Translations under genes and position numbers: made by a program
In this document: positions 22,119 to 32,412 of the stretch, piece after piece
How positions within the stretch are numbered: the stretch's first letter is position 1
Layout of the letters: every line of letters starts with the position of its first letter
Notes under the pieces: model-generated
Seen by the model: the letters and a program-made list of their open reading frames with translations, nothing else
Database searches by the model: none
Told to the model about the DNA's origin: nothing
Assembly: GCF_900107745.1 (NCBI RefSeq)
Contig: NZ_FNRO01000002.1
Location: forward strand, 744,001-808,000
DNA length: 64,000 nucleotides
Direction of reading: 5' to 3'
Source: Variovorax sp. YR216
GTDB lineage: Bacteria > Pseudomonadota > Gammaproteobacteria > Burkholderiales > Burkholderiaceae_C

Positions 22119-23315
22119 TCAGAGCACTTTGGCGATGCTCTGGCAAACGTAGTCGATGTTCTTGCTGTTGAGCGCCGCGACGCACATCCGGCCGGTATCG
22201 GTGCCGTAGACGCCGAATTCCTCGCGCAGGCGAACCATCTGGTCCTTGGTCAGGCCGGAATAGCTGAACATGCCGATCTGCGCGGTGATGAAGCTCATGT
22301 CCTGCTTCACGCCGGCAGCCTTGAGGCCGTCGACCAGCTTCTGGCGCATGGCCTTGATGCGCACGCGCATCTCGGCGAGCTCTTCTTCCCACACGGCGCG
22401 GCGTGCCGGATCGTTGAGCACCGCGGCCACCACGGCGCCACCATGGATTGGCGGGTTGCTGTAGTTGGTACGGATCGCGATCTTGAGCTGCGACAGCACC
22501 CGCGCGGCCTCGTCCTTGTCCTTGCACAGCACCGACAGGGCGCCGACGCGTTCGCCGTAGAGGCTGAAGCTCTTGGAGAAAGAGGTCGAGACGAAGAAGG
22601 TCAGCCCCGCATCGACGAACTTGCCGATCACCGCGCCGTCTTCGGCGATGCCGTTGCCGAAGCCCTGGTAGGCCATGTCGAGGAAAGCGGTGAGATTGCG
22701 CGCCTTGACGGCGGCGATGACCTGGTCCCACTGCGCGGGGGTGATGTCGTAGCCGGTCGGGTTGTGGCAGCAGGCGTGCAGCACGACGATGGTGCCGGCG
22801 GCGGCGGTCTGCAGCGCGGTCAGCATGCCGTCGAAGTTGATGCCGCGCTTGGCGGCGTCGTAGTACGGATAGGTTTCGACGGTGAAGCCGGCGTTGGTGA
22901 AGAGGGCGCGGTGGTTTTCCCAGCTCGGATCGCTGATCAGCACCTTGGCCGACGGGGAAAGCTTCTTGAGGAAGTCCGCGCCGACCTTGAGGCCGCCCGT
23001 GCCGCCGATGGCTTGAATCGTGGCGACGCGGCCCGACTTCACGGGTTCGCTGTCGGCGCCGAAGACGAGGCCCTTGACGGCGTTGTCGTAGGCGACGATG
23101 CCGTCGATCGGCAGATAGCCGCGCGCGCTGGGCGCCTTCATCATGTCTTCTTCGGCCGCCTGGACGCACTTCAGCAGCGGCAGCTTGCCGTTGTCGTCGT
23201 AATACACGCCAACGCCGAGGTTGACTTTTTGCGGGTTGCTGTCGGCAGCGTATTGCTCGTTGAGGCCCAGGATCGGGTCACGGGGCGCCATCTCGACGGC
23301 GGTGAACATAGACAT
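22119..23315 (-). CDS. tyrB: Aromatic-amino-acid (aspartate/tyrosine) aminotransferase
   Basis: 398 residues, class I fold type I aminotransferase. Typical AspC/TyrB blocks are present: PRDPILGLNEQYAADSNPQK, the substrate region PSWENHRALFTNAGF, HNPTGYDITPAQW and the PLP lysine Lys248 in SFSKSFSLYGERVG. It transfers amino groups between 2-oxoglutarate and tyrosine, phenylalanine or aspartate; TyrB versus AspC specificity cannot be separated by eye. A second ATG two codons in is equally plausible. Divergent from uvrB (109-base gap). Confidence 0.9.
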   Translation of the reverse strand: MSMFTAVEMAPRDPILGLNEQYAADSNPQKVNLGVGVYYDDNGKLPLLKCVQAAEEDMMKAPSARGYLPIDGIVAYDNAVKGLVFGADSEPVKSGRVATIQAIGGTGGLKVGADFLKKLSPSAKVLISDPSWENHRALFTNAGFTVETYPYYDAAKRGINFDGMLTALQTAAAGTIVVLHACCHNPTGYDITPAQWDQVIAAVKARNLTAFLDMAYQGFGNGIAEDGAVIGKFVDAGLTFFVSTSFSKSFSLYGERVGALSVLCKDKDEAARVLSQLKIAIRTNYSNPPIHGGAVVAAVLNDPARRAVWEEELAEMRVRIKAMRQKLVDGLKAAGVKQDMSFITAQIGMFSYSGLTKDQMVRLREEFGVYGTDTGRMCVAALNSKNIDYVCQSIAKVL

Positions 23316-23424
23316 GGAGAAATCCTTTGGGGGTGGTCGGTTCGCGTGAATCCGGGGCAGCGTTTAAGCTTTCCGGTTCGCTTGAATTTTACCGGCCGCG
23401 CCCGCACCTTTCCGAGTCCACCCC

Positions 23425-25548
<2,124 letters not shown>

Positions 25549-25601
25549 GACCGTCTGGGACTGCAATCGGGTTTACCCGAGCGCGCGGCAGGGGCTTCTG
25601 G

Positions 25602-25627
25602 TATACTTGAGCGAAATACTCAACAAA
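25602..25627 (+). promoter_or_regulatory. iscR promoter with IscR type 1 site
   Basis: An extended -10 (TGG then TATACT, 25602-25607) is embedded in a 25-base sequence (25603-25627) beginning ATACTTGAGCG and continuing AAATACTCAAC. This matches the IscR type 1 consensus ATASYYGACTR...YAGTCRRSTAT at most positions by my count. Binding of [2Fe-2S] IscR over the -10 would repress the operon when cluster supply is sufficient. The half-sites TTGAG/CTCAA are the clearest part. Confidence 0.65.
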
Positions 25628-25641
25628 CAAGAAACTTCGCG

Positions 25642-25746
25642 ATGAAGGGCCGACTCCCATTGACTGGTTCGCCAGTCGAGCAAGGGTCGGGCAGGGCGGA
25701 GACGACGTCACCCAGGCCCTTGGCCGCGGTGTCATTTCAACGGTAA
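25642..25746 (+). other. Structured isc leader with a 34-codon open frame
   Basis: The 137-base region between the IscR site and iscR holds an open frame (ATG 25642, TAA 25744-25746; MKGRLPLTGSPVEQ...) that ends 18 bases before the iscR start. It overlaps a two-tier hairpin: outer arms CCGAC/GTCGG (25650-25654 with 25686-25690) and an inner perfect stem GACTGG-TTCG-CCAGTC (25662-25677). The frame has no convincing ribosome binding site and may not be translated; the RNA structure is the firmer observation. Confidence 0.35.
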
Positions 25747-25764
25747 GCACTCAAGGAGCTTGCG

Positions 25765-26301
25765 ATGCGTCTCACTACCAAAGGCCGCTTTGCGGTGACG
25801 GCCATGATCGATCTGGCGCTGCGCCAGAACACCGGTCCGGTCACGCTGGCCGCAATCAGCCAGCGGCAGCAGATTTCGTTGTCCTATCTGGAGCAACTGT
25901 TCGGCAAGCTGCGCCGCCATGAGCTGGTCGAATCGACCCGCGGTCCCGGAGGCGGCTATTCGCTGGGCCGCAAGGCTTCGGATATCACCGTGGCCGACAT
26001 CATTGTTTCCGTCGATGAGCCCATCGATGCCACCCAATGCGGCGGCAAGGAAAACTGCCTCGGCGAAGCCGGGCGCTGCATGACGCACGAGCTCTGGGCA
26101 TCGCTGAACCAGCGCATGGTCGAGTTCCTCGATTCGGTCACGCTGCAGAAGTTGGTGGACGACCAGATCGCCAAGGGCGTGCAGATCGAGAACAAGCCCG
26201 CCGTCAAGCGCGCGATCTCGAGCCAGCCGGTCGTCAAGCCGATCCGGGTCAATGCGCCCAATTCGGTGTTCGCGCTGGGCAACGCCTTCGCGAAATCCTG
26301 A
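25765..26301 (+). CDS. iscR: Fe-S cluster-sensing transcriptional regulator IscR
   Basis: 178 residues, Rrf2 family. Winged HTH at the N-terminus ([39 protein letters not shown]). Cluster ligands Cys92, Cys98 and Cys105 with His108 ([20 protein letters not shown]) match the [2Fe-2S] IscR pattern. A long C-terminal extension (after about residue 140) is rich in Val/Lys/Pro. AAGGAG is 6 bases before the start. First gene of iscRSUA-hscBA-fdx; it represses its own promoter through the site at 25603-25627. Confidence 0.96.
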   Translation: MRLTTKGRFAVTAMIDLALRQNTGPVTLAAISQRQQISLSYLEQLFGKLRRHELVESTRGPGGGYSLGRKASDITVADIIVSVDEPIDATQCGGKENCLGEAGRCMTHELWASLNQRMVEFLDSVTLQKLVDDQIAKGVQIENKPAVKRAISSQPVVKPIRVNAPNSVFALGNAFAKS

Positions 26302-26372
26302 ACTCGAAGGCGCCTCCGGGCGCCGATTCGCCGCACACAAAGAACCAAACCCCACGACAGCCCGAGCCAGCC

Positions 26373-27593
26373 ATGGACGTCACTCCTCACTTCCCGATCT
26401 ACCTTGACTACGGCGCGACGACGCCGGTCGACCCGCGCGTTGTCGACGCGATGATTCCGTGGTTGCGCGAGCACTTCGGCAATCCGGCGTCGCGCAGCCA
26501 CGCGTGGGGCTGGGAAGCTGAAGAGGCCGTCGAAAAGGCGCGCGGCTACGTGGCGGAACTGATCGGTGCCGATCCGCGCGAGATCGTGTGGACGTCGGGC
26601 GCCACCGAGTCGAACAACCTTGCGCTGAAGGGTGCCGCCCATTTCTACAAGGGCAAGGGCAAGCACCTGATCACGGTGAAGACCGAGCACAAGGCCGTGC
26701 TCGACACCATGCGCGAACTCGAGCGGCAGGGCTTCGAAGTCAGCTACCTGGACGTGCAGGAAAACGGCCTGCTCGACATCGAGGCCTTCAAGGCGGCGAT
26801 CCGGCCCGACACGATCCTCGCGAGCGTGATGTTCGTGAACAACGAGATCGGTGTGGTTCAGGACATGGTGGCGCTCGGCAACATCTGCCGCGAGAAGGGC
26901 GTGATCTTCCACGTCGACGCGGCGCAGGCCACGGGCAAGGTCGAGATCGACGTCAAGACGCTGCCGATCGACCTCATGAGCCTGGCCTCGCACAAGACGT
27001 ATGGCCCGAAGGGCATCGGCGCCCTGTACGTTCGTCGCAAGCCGCGCGTGCGGCTCGAAGCGCAGATGCACGGTGGTGGACATGAGCGCGGCATGCGCTC
27101 CGGCACGCTGCCCACGCACCAGATCGTGGGCATGGGCGAAGCCTTCCGCCTCGCCAAGCTCGAAATGAAGGAAGACATCGCCAAGGCGCGGGCGCTCCAG
27201 CAGCGTCTTCTGGACGGCCTGAAGGACGTCGAGCAAGTCTTCATCAACGGCGACCTCGAGCACCGCGTGCCGCACAACCTGAACATGAGCTTCAACTACG
27301 TCGAAGGCGAGTCGCTGATCATGGGCATCAAGGGGCTGGCGGTGTCCAGCGGCTCCGCCTGCACTTCGGCGAGTCTCGAACCCAGCTACGTGTTGCGCGC
27401 GCTGGGCCGGAGCGACGAACTGGCTCACAGCAGCCTGCGCATGACGATGGGCCGCTTCACGACCGAGGAAGAGATCGACTATGCAATCTCGACGATCAAG
27501 CACAACGTTGCCAAGCTTCGCGAATTGAGCCCGCTCTGGGAGATGTTCCAGGACGGCATCGACATCAGCACGATCCAGTGGTCGGCTCACTAG
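26373..27593 (+). CDS. iscS: Cysteine desulfurase IscS
   Basis: 406 residues. PLP lysine Lys208 ([15 protein letters not shown]) and the mobile-loop catalytic Cys330 ([16 protein letters not shown]) match IscS exactly (Lys206/Cys328 in E. coli). It removes sulfur from cysteine and passes it to IscU. The C-terminus ends [18 protein letters not shown], the usual partner-binding tail. The start gives the conserved [17 protein letters not shown] opening. Second gene of the operon, 71 bases after iscR. Confidence 0.97.
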   Translation: MDVTPHFPIYLDYGATTPVDPRVVDAMIPWLREHFGNPASRSHAWGWEAEEAVEKARGYVAELIGADPREIVWTSGATESNNLALKGAAHFYKGKGKHLITVKTEHKAVLDTMRELERQGFEVSYLDVQENGLLDIEAFKAAIRPDTILASVMFVNNEIGVVQDMVALGNICREKGVIFHVDAAQATGKVEIDVKTLPIDLMSLASHKTYGPKGIGALYVRRKPRVRLEAQMHGGGHERGMRSGTLPTHQIVGMGEAFRLAKLEMKEDIAKARALQQRLLDGLKDVEQVFINGDLEHRVPHNLNMSFNYVEGESLIMGIKGLAVSSGSACTSASLEPSYVLRALGRSDELAHSSLRMTMGRFTTEEEIDYAISTIKHNVAKLRELSPLWEMFQDGIDISTIQWSAH

Positions 27594-27611
27594 AAATCCA
27601 AGAGGTACCCC

Positions 27612-28025
27612 ATGGCTTATTCATCCAAGGTCATTGACCACTACGAAAATCCCCGCAACGTCGGCTCTTTCGAAAAGGGCGATTCGACGGTGGGCACCGG
27701 CATGGTCGGCGCACCGGCTTGCGGCGACGTCATGAAGCTGCAGATCAAGGTCAACCCGGAGACGGGCGTGATCGAGGATGCGCGCTTCAAGACCTATGGC
27801 TGCGGTTCGGCGATCGCCTCGTCCTCGCTCGTGACCGAATGGGTCAAGGGCAAGACGCTCGACGAAGCCGCTGCACTGAAGAACGCGCAGATCGCCGAGG
27901 AACTGGCGTTGCCGCCGGTCAAGATCCACTGCTCGATCCTCGCGGAAGACGCGATCAAGGCGGCAGTCAACGACTACAAGGCCAAGCACGGCGCCGCCAC
28001 GAAGGCGGCGGAGGCTGCTCACTGA
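27612..28025 (+). CDS. iscU: Fe-S cluster scaffold IscU
   Basis: 137 residues. Cluster ligand cysteines 37 (GAPACGDV), 64 (TYGCGSA) and 107 (KIHCSIL) are all present, as is the LPPVK motif (100-104) recognised by HscA. It assembles a nascent cluster with sulfur from IscS and hands it to carriers with HscBA help. An AGAGG site precedes the ATG. The stop is one base from the iscA start. Confidence 0.97.
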   Translation: MAYSSKVIDHYENPRNVGSFEKGDSTVGTGMVGAPACGDVMKLQIKVNPETGVIEDARFKTYGCGSAIASSSLVTEWVKGKTLDEAAALKNAQIAEELALPPVKIHCSILAEDAIKAAVNDYKAKHGAATKAAEAAH

Positions 28026-28026
28026 C

Positions 28027-28350
28027 ATGGCTGTGACCCTGACCGAATCCGCCGCGCGCCACGTCACCCGCTACCTCGGCAAGCGAGGCAAGGGCGTGGG
28101 CGTGCGGCTGGGCGTCAAGACCACCGGGTGCTCGGGGCTGGCCTACAAACTCGAGTACGTGGACGAGCTTTCGCCCGAAGACGTGGTGTTCGAAGACCAC
28201 GGCGTGAAGGTGCTGGTCGACCCCAAAAGTCTTGCCTACCTCGACGGAACGCAGCTGGACTTCGTTCGGGAAGGCCTCAACGAGGGCTTCAAGTTCAACA
28301 ACCCGAACGAACGCGACCGCTGTGGTTGCGGCGAGAGCTTCCGCATCTGA
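28027..28350 (+). CDS. iscA: A-type Fe-S carrier IscA
   Basis: 107 residues. The three conserved cysteines are Cys35 (TTGCSGLAY), Cys99 and Cys101 (DRCGCGESF). It carries iron or a [4Fe-4S] cluster to apo-enzymes. The gene starts one base after iscU and is followed by a terminator-like hairpin before hscB. Confidence 0.96.
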   Translation: MAVTLTESAARHVTRYLGKRGKGVGVRLGVKTTGCSGLAYKLEYVDELSPEDVVFEDHGVKVLVDPKSLAYLDGTQLDFVREGLNEGFKFNNPNERDRCGCGESFRI

Positions 28351-28371
28351 TTTCACCCGGCCTCGAGCCCG

Positions 28372-28404
28372 AGCCGCCACCATGTCATGTGCTGGCGGCT
28401 TTTT
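28372..28404 (+). terminator. Terminator-like hairpin inside the isc operon (between iscA and hscB)
   Basis: The arms AGCCGCCA (28372-28379) and TGGCGGCT (28393-28400) form a perfect 8-bp stem around a 13-base loop, directly followed by a run of T (28400-28404). It lies 22 bases after the iscA stop and 7 bases before the hscB ATG. It may partially terminate transcription or mark an mRNA processing point, giving more IscRSUA than HscBA/Fdx. Confidence 0.6.
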
Positions 28405-28410
28405 AGCGCC

Positions 28411-28929
28411 ATGAACCTGACCGACACCGATTTCGACCTGTTCGCCGTCCCGGCGACCTTCGCGCAGGACCGCGCCGCGCTGGATGCCCGTTGGAAGGAG
28501 CTTCAGCGCGAGGCGCACCCGGATCGCTTTGCCGCGCAGGGCACGGCGGCGCAGCGGGTCGCCATGCAGTGGTCTGTGCGCATCAACGAGGCCTACCAGC
28601 GGCTCAAGGACCCGGTCAGGCGCGCGACCTACCTTTGCGAGCTGAATGGCGCGCCGATCAATGCCGAGAACAACACGGCGATGCCGCCCGAGTTCCTGAT
28701 GCACCAGATCGAATGGCGCGAGGAACTCGAAGAGGCGGAAGACGATGCCGCGATCGAAAAGCTCCGCGAGGAAGTCGAGGCCGGCCGCGCCCGTGCGCTG
28801 TCGTCGCTCGACTGGCTCATCGACGAAAAGGGCGACTACCCAGGCGCGGCGAAACAGATCAGAGCCCTCATGTTCATTGAGCGCTTTGCCCACGACATCG
28901 AAATGAAGTCGGACCAGTTGGGACAATAG
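28411..28929 (+). CDS. hscB: Co-chaperone HscB
   Basis: 172 residues. N-terminal J-domain with the HPD motif (REAHPDRFAAQG) and a C-terminal helical IscU-binding domain (MPPEFLMHQIEWREELEEAE). It delivers IscU to HscA and stimulates its ATPase. The ATG at 28411 gives the family opening; no Shine-Dalgarno is visible because the terminator-like hairpin occupies that region. Its stop is followed by repeat copy B. Confidence 0.94.
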   Translation: MNLTDTDFDLFAVPATFAQDRAALDARWKELQREAHPDRFAAQGTAAQRVAMQWSVRINEAYQRLKDPVRRATYLCELNGAPINAENNTAMPPEFLMHQIEWREELEEAEDDAAIEKLREEVEAGRARALSSLDWLIDEKGDYPGAAKQIRALMFIERFAHDIEMKSDQLGQ

Positions 28930-28935
28930 AGTGAT

Positions 28936-29021
28936 GAACCACCCCCACGCTCATTACTTCGTGTATTCGCTGCCCCCCGGGGGGGCGCAGGCCTCCCTTG
29001 CGGCGGCCCGGCGGGAGGCCT
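28936..29021 (+). repeat. Dispersed stop-anchored intergenic repeat, copy B
   Basis: Starts six bases after the hscB stop with GAACCACCCCCACGCTCATT, close to the start of copy C on the opposite strand (GAACCACCCCGTTGCTTGCT). It contains ACTTCGTGTA, as does copy D in slightly different form, then a CCCCCC/GGGGGGG hairpin. Its 3' part differs (GGCCTCC...GGAGGCC inverted repeat instead of the CCGGCGG core). It separates hscB from hscA by 93 bases inside the operon and supplies the region immediately before the hscA start. Confidence 0.75.
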
Positions 29022-29022
29022 G

Positions 29023-30879
29023 ATGGCATTGCTTCAGATTTCAGAACCTGGCCAGGCGCCCGATCCGCACCAGCGTCGCATCGCCGTCGGCATCGACCTC
29101 GGCACCACGCATTCGCTGGTCGCCGCGGTCCGCAATGGGGTGGCCGAGTGCCTGCCCGATGGGGAGGGGCGCGTGATCCTGCCGTCGGCTGTTCGCTACC
29201 TCGACAAGGACCGCCGCCAGATCGGCTTCGACGCCCTCGCAGCGCGCGCCCAGGATCCCGCGAATGTGATCACCTCGGTCAAGCGGCTGATGGGGCGCGG
29301 CGTCCAGGACATCGGCAATCGCGATGCGATGGCCTACCACCTCACGGACGAAGCCGGCATGGTTCGCGTCCTGACTGCCGCGGGCGTGAAGTCGCCGATC
29401 GAAGTCAGCGCCGAGATCCTCGCGACGCTGCGTTACCGTGCCGAAGACACCTTCAACGATGACCTGTACGGTGCGGTGATCACCGTCCCCGCGTACTTCG
29501 ACGAAGGCCAGCGCCAGGCGACCAAGGACGCCGCGCAGCTTGCCGGACTCCATGTGCTGCGGCTGATCAGCGAGCCCACGGCGGCGGCGATCGCCTACGG
29601 GCTCGACAACGCGAGCGAAGGCGTCTATGCGGTCTATGACCTCGGCGGTGGCACGTTCGACATTTCGATCCTGCGGTTGACGCAAGGCGTTTTCGAGGTG
29701 ATCGCGACCGGCGGCGATTCGGCCCTCGGCGGCGATGACTACGACGATGCGCTGGCCGAGTTCGTCCTCGCTCAGACGGGCCTCAAGGCGATCAGCGATG
29801 CAGACAAGGCCGCGCTGCTGGTGGCCGCCAGGGCGACCAAGGAAGCGCTTTCCTCGGCCGACTCGGCGGTTTTTTCCGCACGTCTCGAGGCGGGCAACAT
29901 CCACTTCGAAGTGCGGCGCGAGCAGTTCGAGCTCGCGACGGAAAAGCTCACTGCGCGCACGATCGCATCGGTCCGCAAGGCGCTGCGCGATGCGCGGCTC
30001 CAGCCGGCTGAACTCAAGGGCATCGTGCTCGTCGGCGGCGCGACGCGCATGCCGCAGATCCGCAACGCGGTCGGCAAATTCTTCGGCCGCGATCCGCTCA
30101 CCAACCTGAACCCCGATGAGGTCGTGGCCCTCGGCGCTTCGATCCAGGCCAATCAGCTGGCTGGCAATGGCGGCGCCGATGACCTGTTGCTGCTCGACGT
30201 GATTCCGCTCTCGCTCGGAATCGAGACCATGGGCGGTCTGGTCGAACGCATCGTTCCGCGCAACCAGACCATCCCGACGGCGATGGCGCAGGACTTCACG
30301 ACCTATGTCGACGGCCAGACGGCTTTGGCGCTTCACGTCGTGCAGGGTGAGCGCGATCTCGTCGCCGACTGCCGCAGCCTTGCCCGTTTCGAATTGCGCG
30401 GCATTCCGCCGATGGCGGCCGGCGCGGCGCGGATCCGCGTGACTTTCACCGTCGACGCCGATGGATTGCTGAGTGTCAGCGCGAAGGAGCAGGGCAGCGG
30501 TGTGGAGGCGAGCGTCACGGTCAAGCCTTCCTACGGGCTTTCCGACGACCAGATTGCCACCATGCTCCAGGAAAGCTTCTCCACTGCGCAGCAGGACATG
30601 CAGGCCCGGGCGCTCGTGGAAGCCCGTGTGGACGCCGACCGCATGCTGCTGGCGACGCAGAGCGCTTTGGATGCCGACGGTGCTCTCCTTTCCTCGGACG
30701 AGCGCGAAGGCATCGACACGCTGATGGATGCGCTGCGCCGCGCGCAGTCGTCGGGCGACGCCGGCGTGATCGAGGCCGCCACCAAGGCGCTCGCCGACGG
30801 CACCGAGTCCTTTGCTGCCCGGCGCATGAATGCCGGCATCACGCGCGCGCTGGCGGGCCGCCAGATCGAGTCCCTCTAA
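29023..30879 (+). CDS. hscA: Fe-S assembly chaperone HscA (Hsp70 family)
   Basis: 618 residues. ATPase domain motifs: [12 protein letters not shown] (phosphate 1), [14 protein letters not shown] (phosphate 2) and [15 protein letters not shown] (adenosine). The peptide-binding domain begins near [20 protein letters not shown]. It binds the LPPVK segment of IscU and promotes cluster release. The length and insert-free shape fit HscA rather than DnaK. Preceded by repeat copy B, so expression may differ from iscRSUA. Confidence 0.95.
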   Translation: MALLQISEPGQAPDPHQRRIAVGIDLGTTHSLVAAVRNGVAECLPDGEGRVILPSAVRYLDKDRRQIGFDALAARAQDPANVITSVKRLMGRGVQDIGNRDAMAYHLTDEAGMVRVLTAAGVKSPIEVSAEILATLRYRAEDTFNDDLYGAVITVPAYFDEGQRQATKDAAQLAGLHVLRLISEPTAAAIAYGLDNASEGVYAVYDLGGGTFDISILRLTQGVFEVIATGGDSALGGDDYDDALAEFVLAQTGLKAISDADKAALLVAARATKEALSSADSAVFSARLEAGNIHFEVRREQFELATEKLTARTIASVRKALRDARLQPAELKGIVLVGGATRMPQIRNAVGKFFGRDPLTNLNPDEVVALGASIQANQLAGNGGADDLLLLDVIPLSLGIETMGGLVERIVPRNQTIPTAMAQDFTTYVDGQTALALHVVQGERDLVADCRSLARFELRGIPPMAAGAARIRVTFTVDADGLLSVSAKEQGSGVEASVTVKPSYGLSDDQIATMLQESFSTAQQDMQARALVEARVDADRMLLATQSALDADGALLSSDEREGIDTLMDALRRAQSSGDAGVIEAATKALADGTESFAARRMNAGITRALAGRQIESL

Positions 30880-30889
30880 AGAACACTCC

Positions 30890-31228
30890 ATGCCCACGAT
30901 CAAGATCCTTCCCCACGCCGAGTACTGTCCCGAGGGCGCCGAAATCACCGCGCCAGCCGGCACCTCGATCTGCGAGGCGCTGCTCGAGAACGACATCCAC
31001 ATCGAGCACGCCTGCGAAATGAGCTGCGCCTGCACCACCTGCCACGTGATCGTGCGCAAGGGCTTCGAGTCGCTGAACGAGGCGGAGGAAGAGGAAGAGG
31101 ACCTGCTCGACCGCGCCTGGGGCCTGGAGCCGCAATCGCGCCTGAGCTGCCAGGCGATCCTTGCACAATCGGACCTCACGGTGGAAATTCCGAAGTACTC
31201 CATCAATCACGCCAAAGAAAATCATTGA
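30890..31228 (+). CDS. fdx: [2Fe-2S] ferredoxin of the isc operon
   Basis: 112 residues. Cluster ligands Cys42, Cys48, Cys51 and Cys87 in HACEMSCACTTCHVIV and RLSCQAI; an extra Cys46 is the usual non-ligand cysteine of this family. It supplies electrons for cluster assembly. Starts 10 bases after hscA; its stop overlaps the dnaQ start. No iscX follows. Confidence 0.95.
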   Translation: MPTIKILPHAEYCPEGAEITAPAGTSICEALLENDIHIEHACEMSCACTTCHVIVRKGFESLNEAEEEEEDLLDRAWGLEPQSRLSCQAILAQSDLTVEIPKYSINHAKENH

Positions 31229-31947
31229 TGACCCGGCAGATCGTCCTCGACACCGAAACCACTGGCCTCTCCGCCGAGAACGGCGACCGCATCATCGAAC
31301 TGGGATGTGTCGAGCTGTTCAACCGCAAGCTCACCGGCAACGACCTGCACATCTATTTCAACCCCGAGCGCGAAAGCCATGAGGACGCGCTCAAGGTGCA
31401 CGGCCTGACTACCGACTTCCTGCGCGACAAGCCCAAGTTCGGCACGCTGGCCAACGACATCGTGGAGTACCTTCGCGGTGCCGAGCTGATCATTCACAAC
31501 GCGGCGTTCGACGTCGGCTTCCTGAACAAGGAGTTCGAGCTTGCGGGGCTGCCGCCGCTGCGCAACTTCGTCCCGGAGGTGACCGATACGCTGGCGATGG
31601 CGAAATCGGTCTACCCGGGCAAGCGCAACTCGCTGGACGCGCTGTGCGATCGCTTCGGCGTGGACCGCTCGAACCGGACCTTCCACGGCGCAAAGCTGGA
31701 TGCGCAACTGCTCGCGGATGTCTACATCAACCTGACGCGCGGACAGGATGCACTGCTGATCGACGTGGCAGCCGACGAGCCCAAGCAGGGCGCCGTGGTG
31801 ATCGTCGACCTGCGCACTTTCGAGTTGCCGGTGCTGGTTGCCGCGGAGCATGAACTGGCCGCGCACGAGGAAGTTCTGGCGCAGCTCGATAAAAGTAGCA
31901 ACGGTCGAACTCTATTTCGCAAAATCGGCGAAATGACTGTGGCATAA
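31228..31947 (+). CDS. dnaQ: DNA polymerase III epsilon subunit (3'-5' proofreading exonuclease)
   Basis: 239 residues. ExoI motif QIVLDTETTGLSAENGDRII with the catalytic Asp-Glu pair, ExoII HNAAFDVGFLNKEF, and ExoIII region RTFHGAKLDAQLLADVYINL. The C-terminal tail binds the alpha subunit. The ATG overlaps the fdx TGA, so dnaQ is expressed at least partly with the isc operon. A CATAAT-type -10 (31943-31948) at its 3' end may serve the following tRNA. Confidence 0.94.
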   Translation: MTRQIVLDTETTGLSAENGDRIIELGCVELFNRKLTGNDLHIYFNPERESHEDALKVHGLTTDFLRDKPKFGTLANDIVEYLRGAELIIHNAAFDVGFLNKEFELAGLPPLRNFVPEVTDTLAMAKSVYPGKRNSLDALCDRFGVDRSNRTFHGAKLDAQLLADVYINLTRGQDALLIDVAADEPKQGAVVIVDLRTFELPVLVAAEHELAAHEEVLAQLDKSSNGRTLFRKIGEMTVA

Positions 31948-32010
31948 TCGCAGGCTTCGCACCAAACGGTACGAAATTCAAGACAGCGCAGGCATCCACG
32001 CCGGCGCTTC

Positions 32011-32085
32011 GGGCGGTTAGCTCAGGGGTAGAGCACAGCATTCACACTGCTGGGGTCCGGGGTTCGAAACCCTGACCGCCCACCA
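32011..32085 (+). tRNA. tRNA-Val, anticodon CAC
   Basis: Cloverleaf: acceptor GGGCGGT/ACCGCCC, D-arm GCTC-AGGGGTA-GAGC, anticodon stem CAGCA/TGCTG with loop TTCACAC (anticodon CAC, reading GTG), variable GGGTC, T-arm with loop TTCGAAA, and an encoded ACCA 3' end. It is a single tRNA gene downstream of dnaQ. Confidence 0.96.
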
Positions 32086-32122
32086 ATTTTCCCCTTTCGG
32101 TTTTTGATCCTTCCGGCGCGCA

Positions 32123-32168
32123 GCTCCGCGTTTGCGGAGCAATTGGCGTTTGCCCGCCCGCGGGCGGG
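32123..32168 (+). terminator. Hairpins downstream of tRNA-Val
   Basis: A perfect 7-bp stem GCTCCGC-GTTT-GCGGAGC (32123-32140) is followed by a second perfect 16-bp palindrome CCCGCCCGCGGGCGGG (32153-32168). Neither has a strong T-run, although TTTT runs lie just before at 32087-32105. They probably end the tRNA transcript or form the leader of the small gene at 32236. Confidence 0.4.
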
Positions 32169-32235
32169 TGCTTGGCCTGTTGCATGGCGCCTTTACCTCC
32201 CGTAGAACGACGGTTGTGGTTGAAGGAGAACCGCC

Positions 32236-32382
32236 ATGGCGACCAGTCCCGATCTTCCGCCTCCCATCTCGCCCGACCCGCCGGACGTTCCTGAGCTGCC
32301 CGTCGAGCCTGACCAAGGACCGGCGACGCCGCCCGGCGATCTTGCGTTTCCGAAGACTGCTTCGGCAGGCGCGCCGGCGTGA
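32236..32382 (+). CDS. Small proline-rich hypothetical protein, 48 residues
   Basis: MATSPDLPPPISPDPPDVPE... is one quarter to one third proline, acidic, and lacks Cys, Trp and any membrane segment. AAGGAG lies 8 bases before the ATG, which is the best evidence that it is translated. It is likely disordered. I do not recognise a family; similar short Pro-rich acidic proteins occur in Burkholderiales genomes from memory. A gap of 30 bases separates it from the oxidoreductase gene. Confidence 0.5.
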   Translation: MATSPDLPPPISPDPPDVPELPVEPDQGPATPPGDLAFPKTASAGAPA

Positions 32383-32412
32383 CCTGCGGCCGCCCGCCGC
32401 TATGCTCGCGCC

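Noticed and set aside
25568-25579. CGGGTTTACCCG near the iscR promoter as another copy of the MFS palindrome
   Set aside because: It is an imperfect palindrome with a different centre and no exporter gene nearby; similarity to GGGTTAACCC is likely chance or a weak uvrB-end hairpin.
29041-31206. Long antisense frame opposite hscA and fdx
   Set aside because: Spans two real genes and the gap between them; no start signal or domain.
31228-31330. Search for iscX after fdx
   Set aside because: fdx overlaps dnaQ directly, so iscX is absent here; loss of iscX is common in betaproteobacteria and not remarkable.
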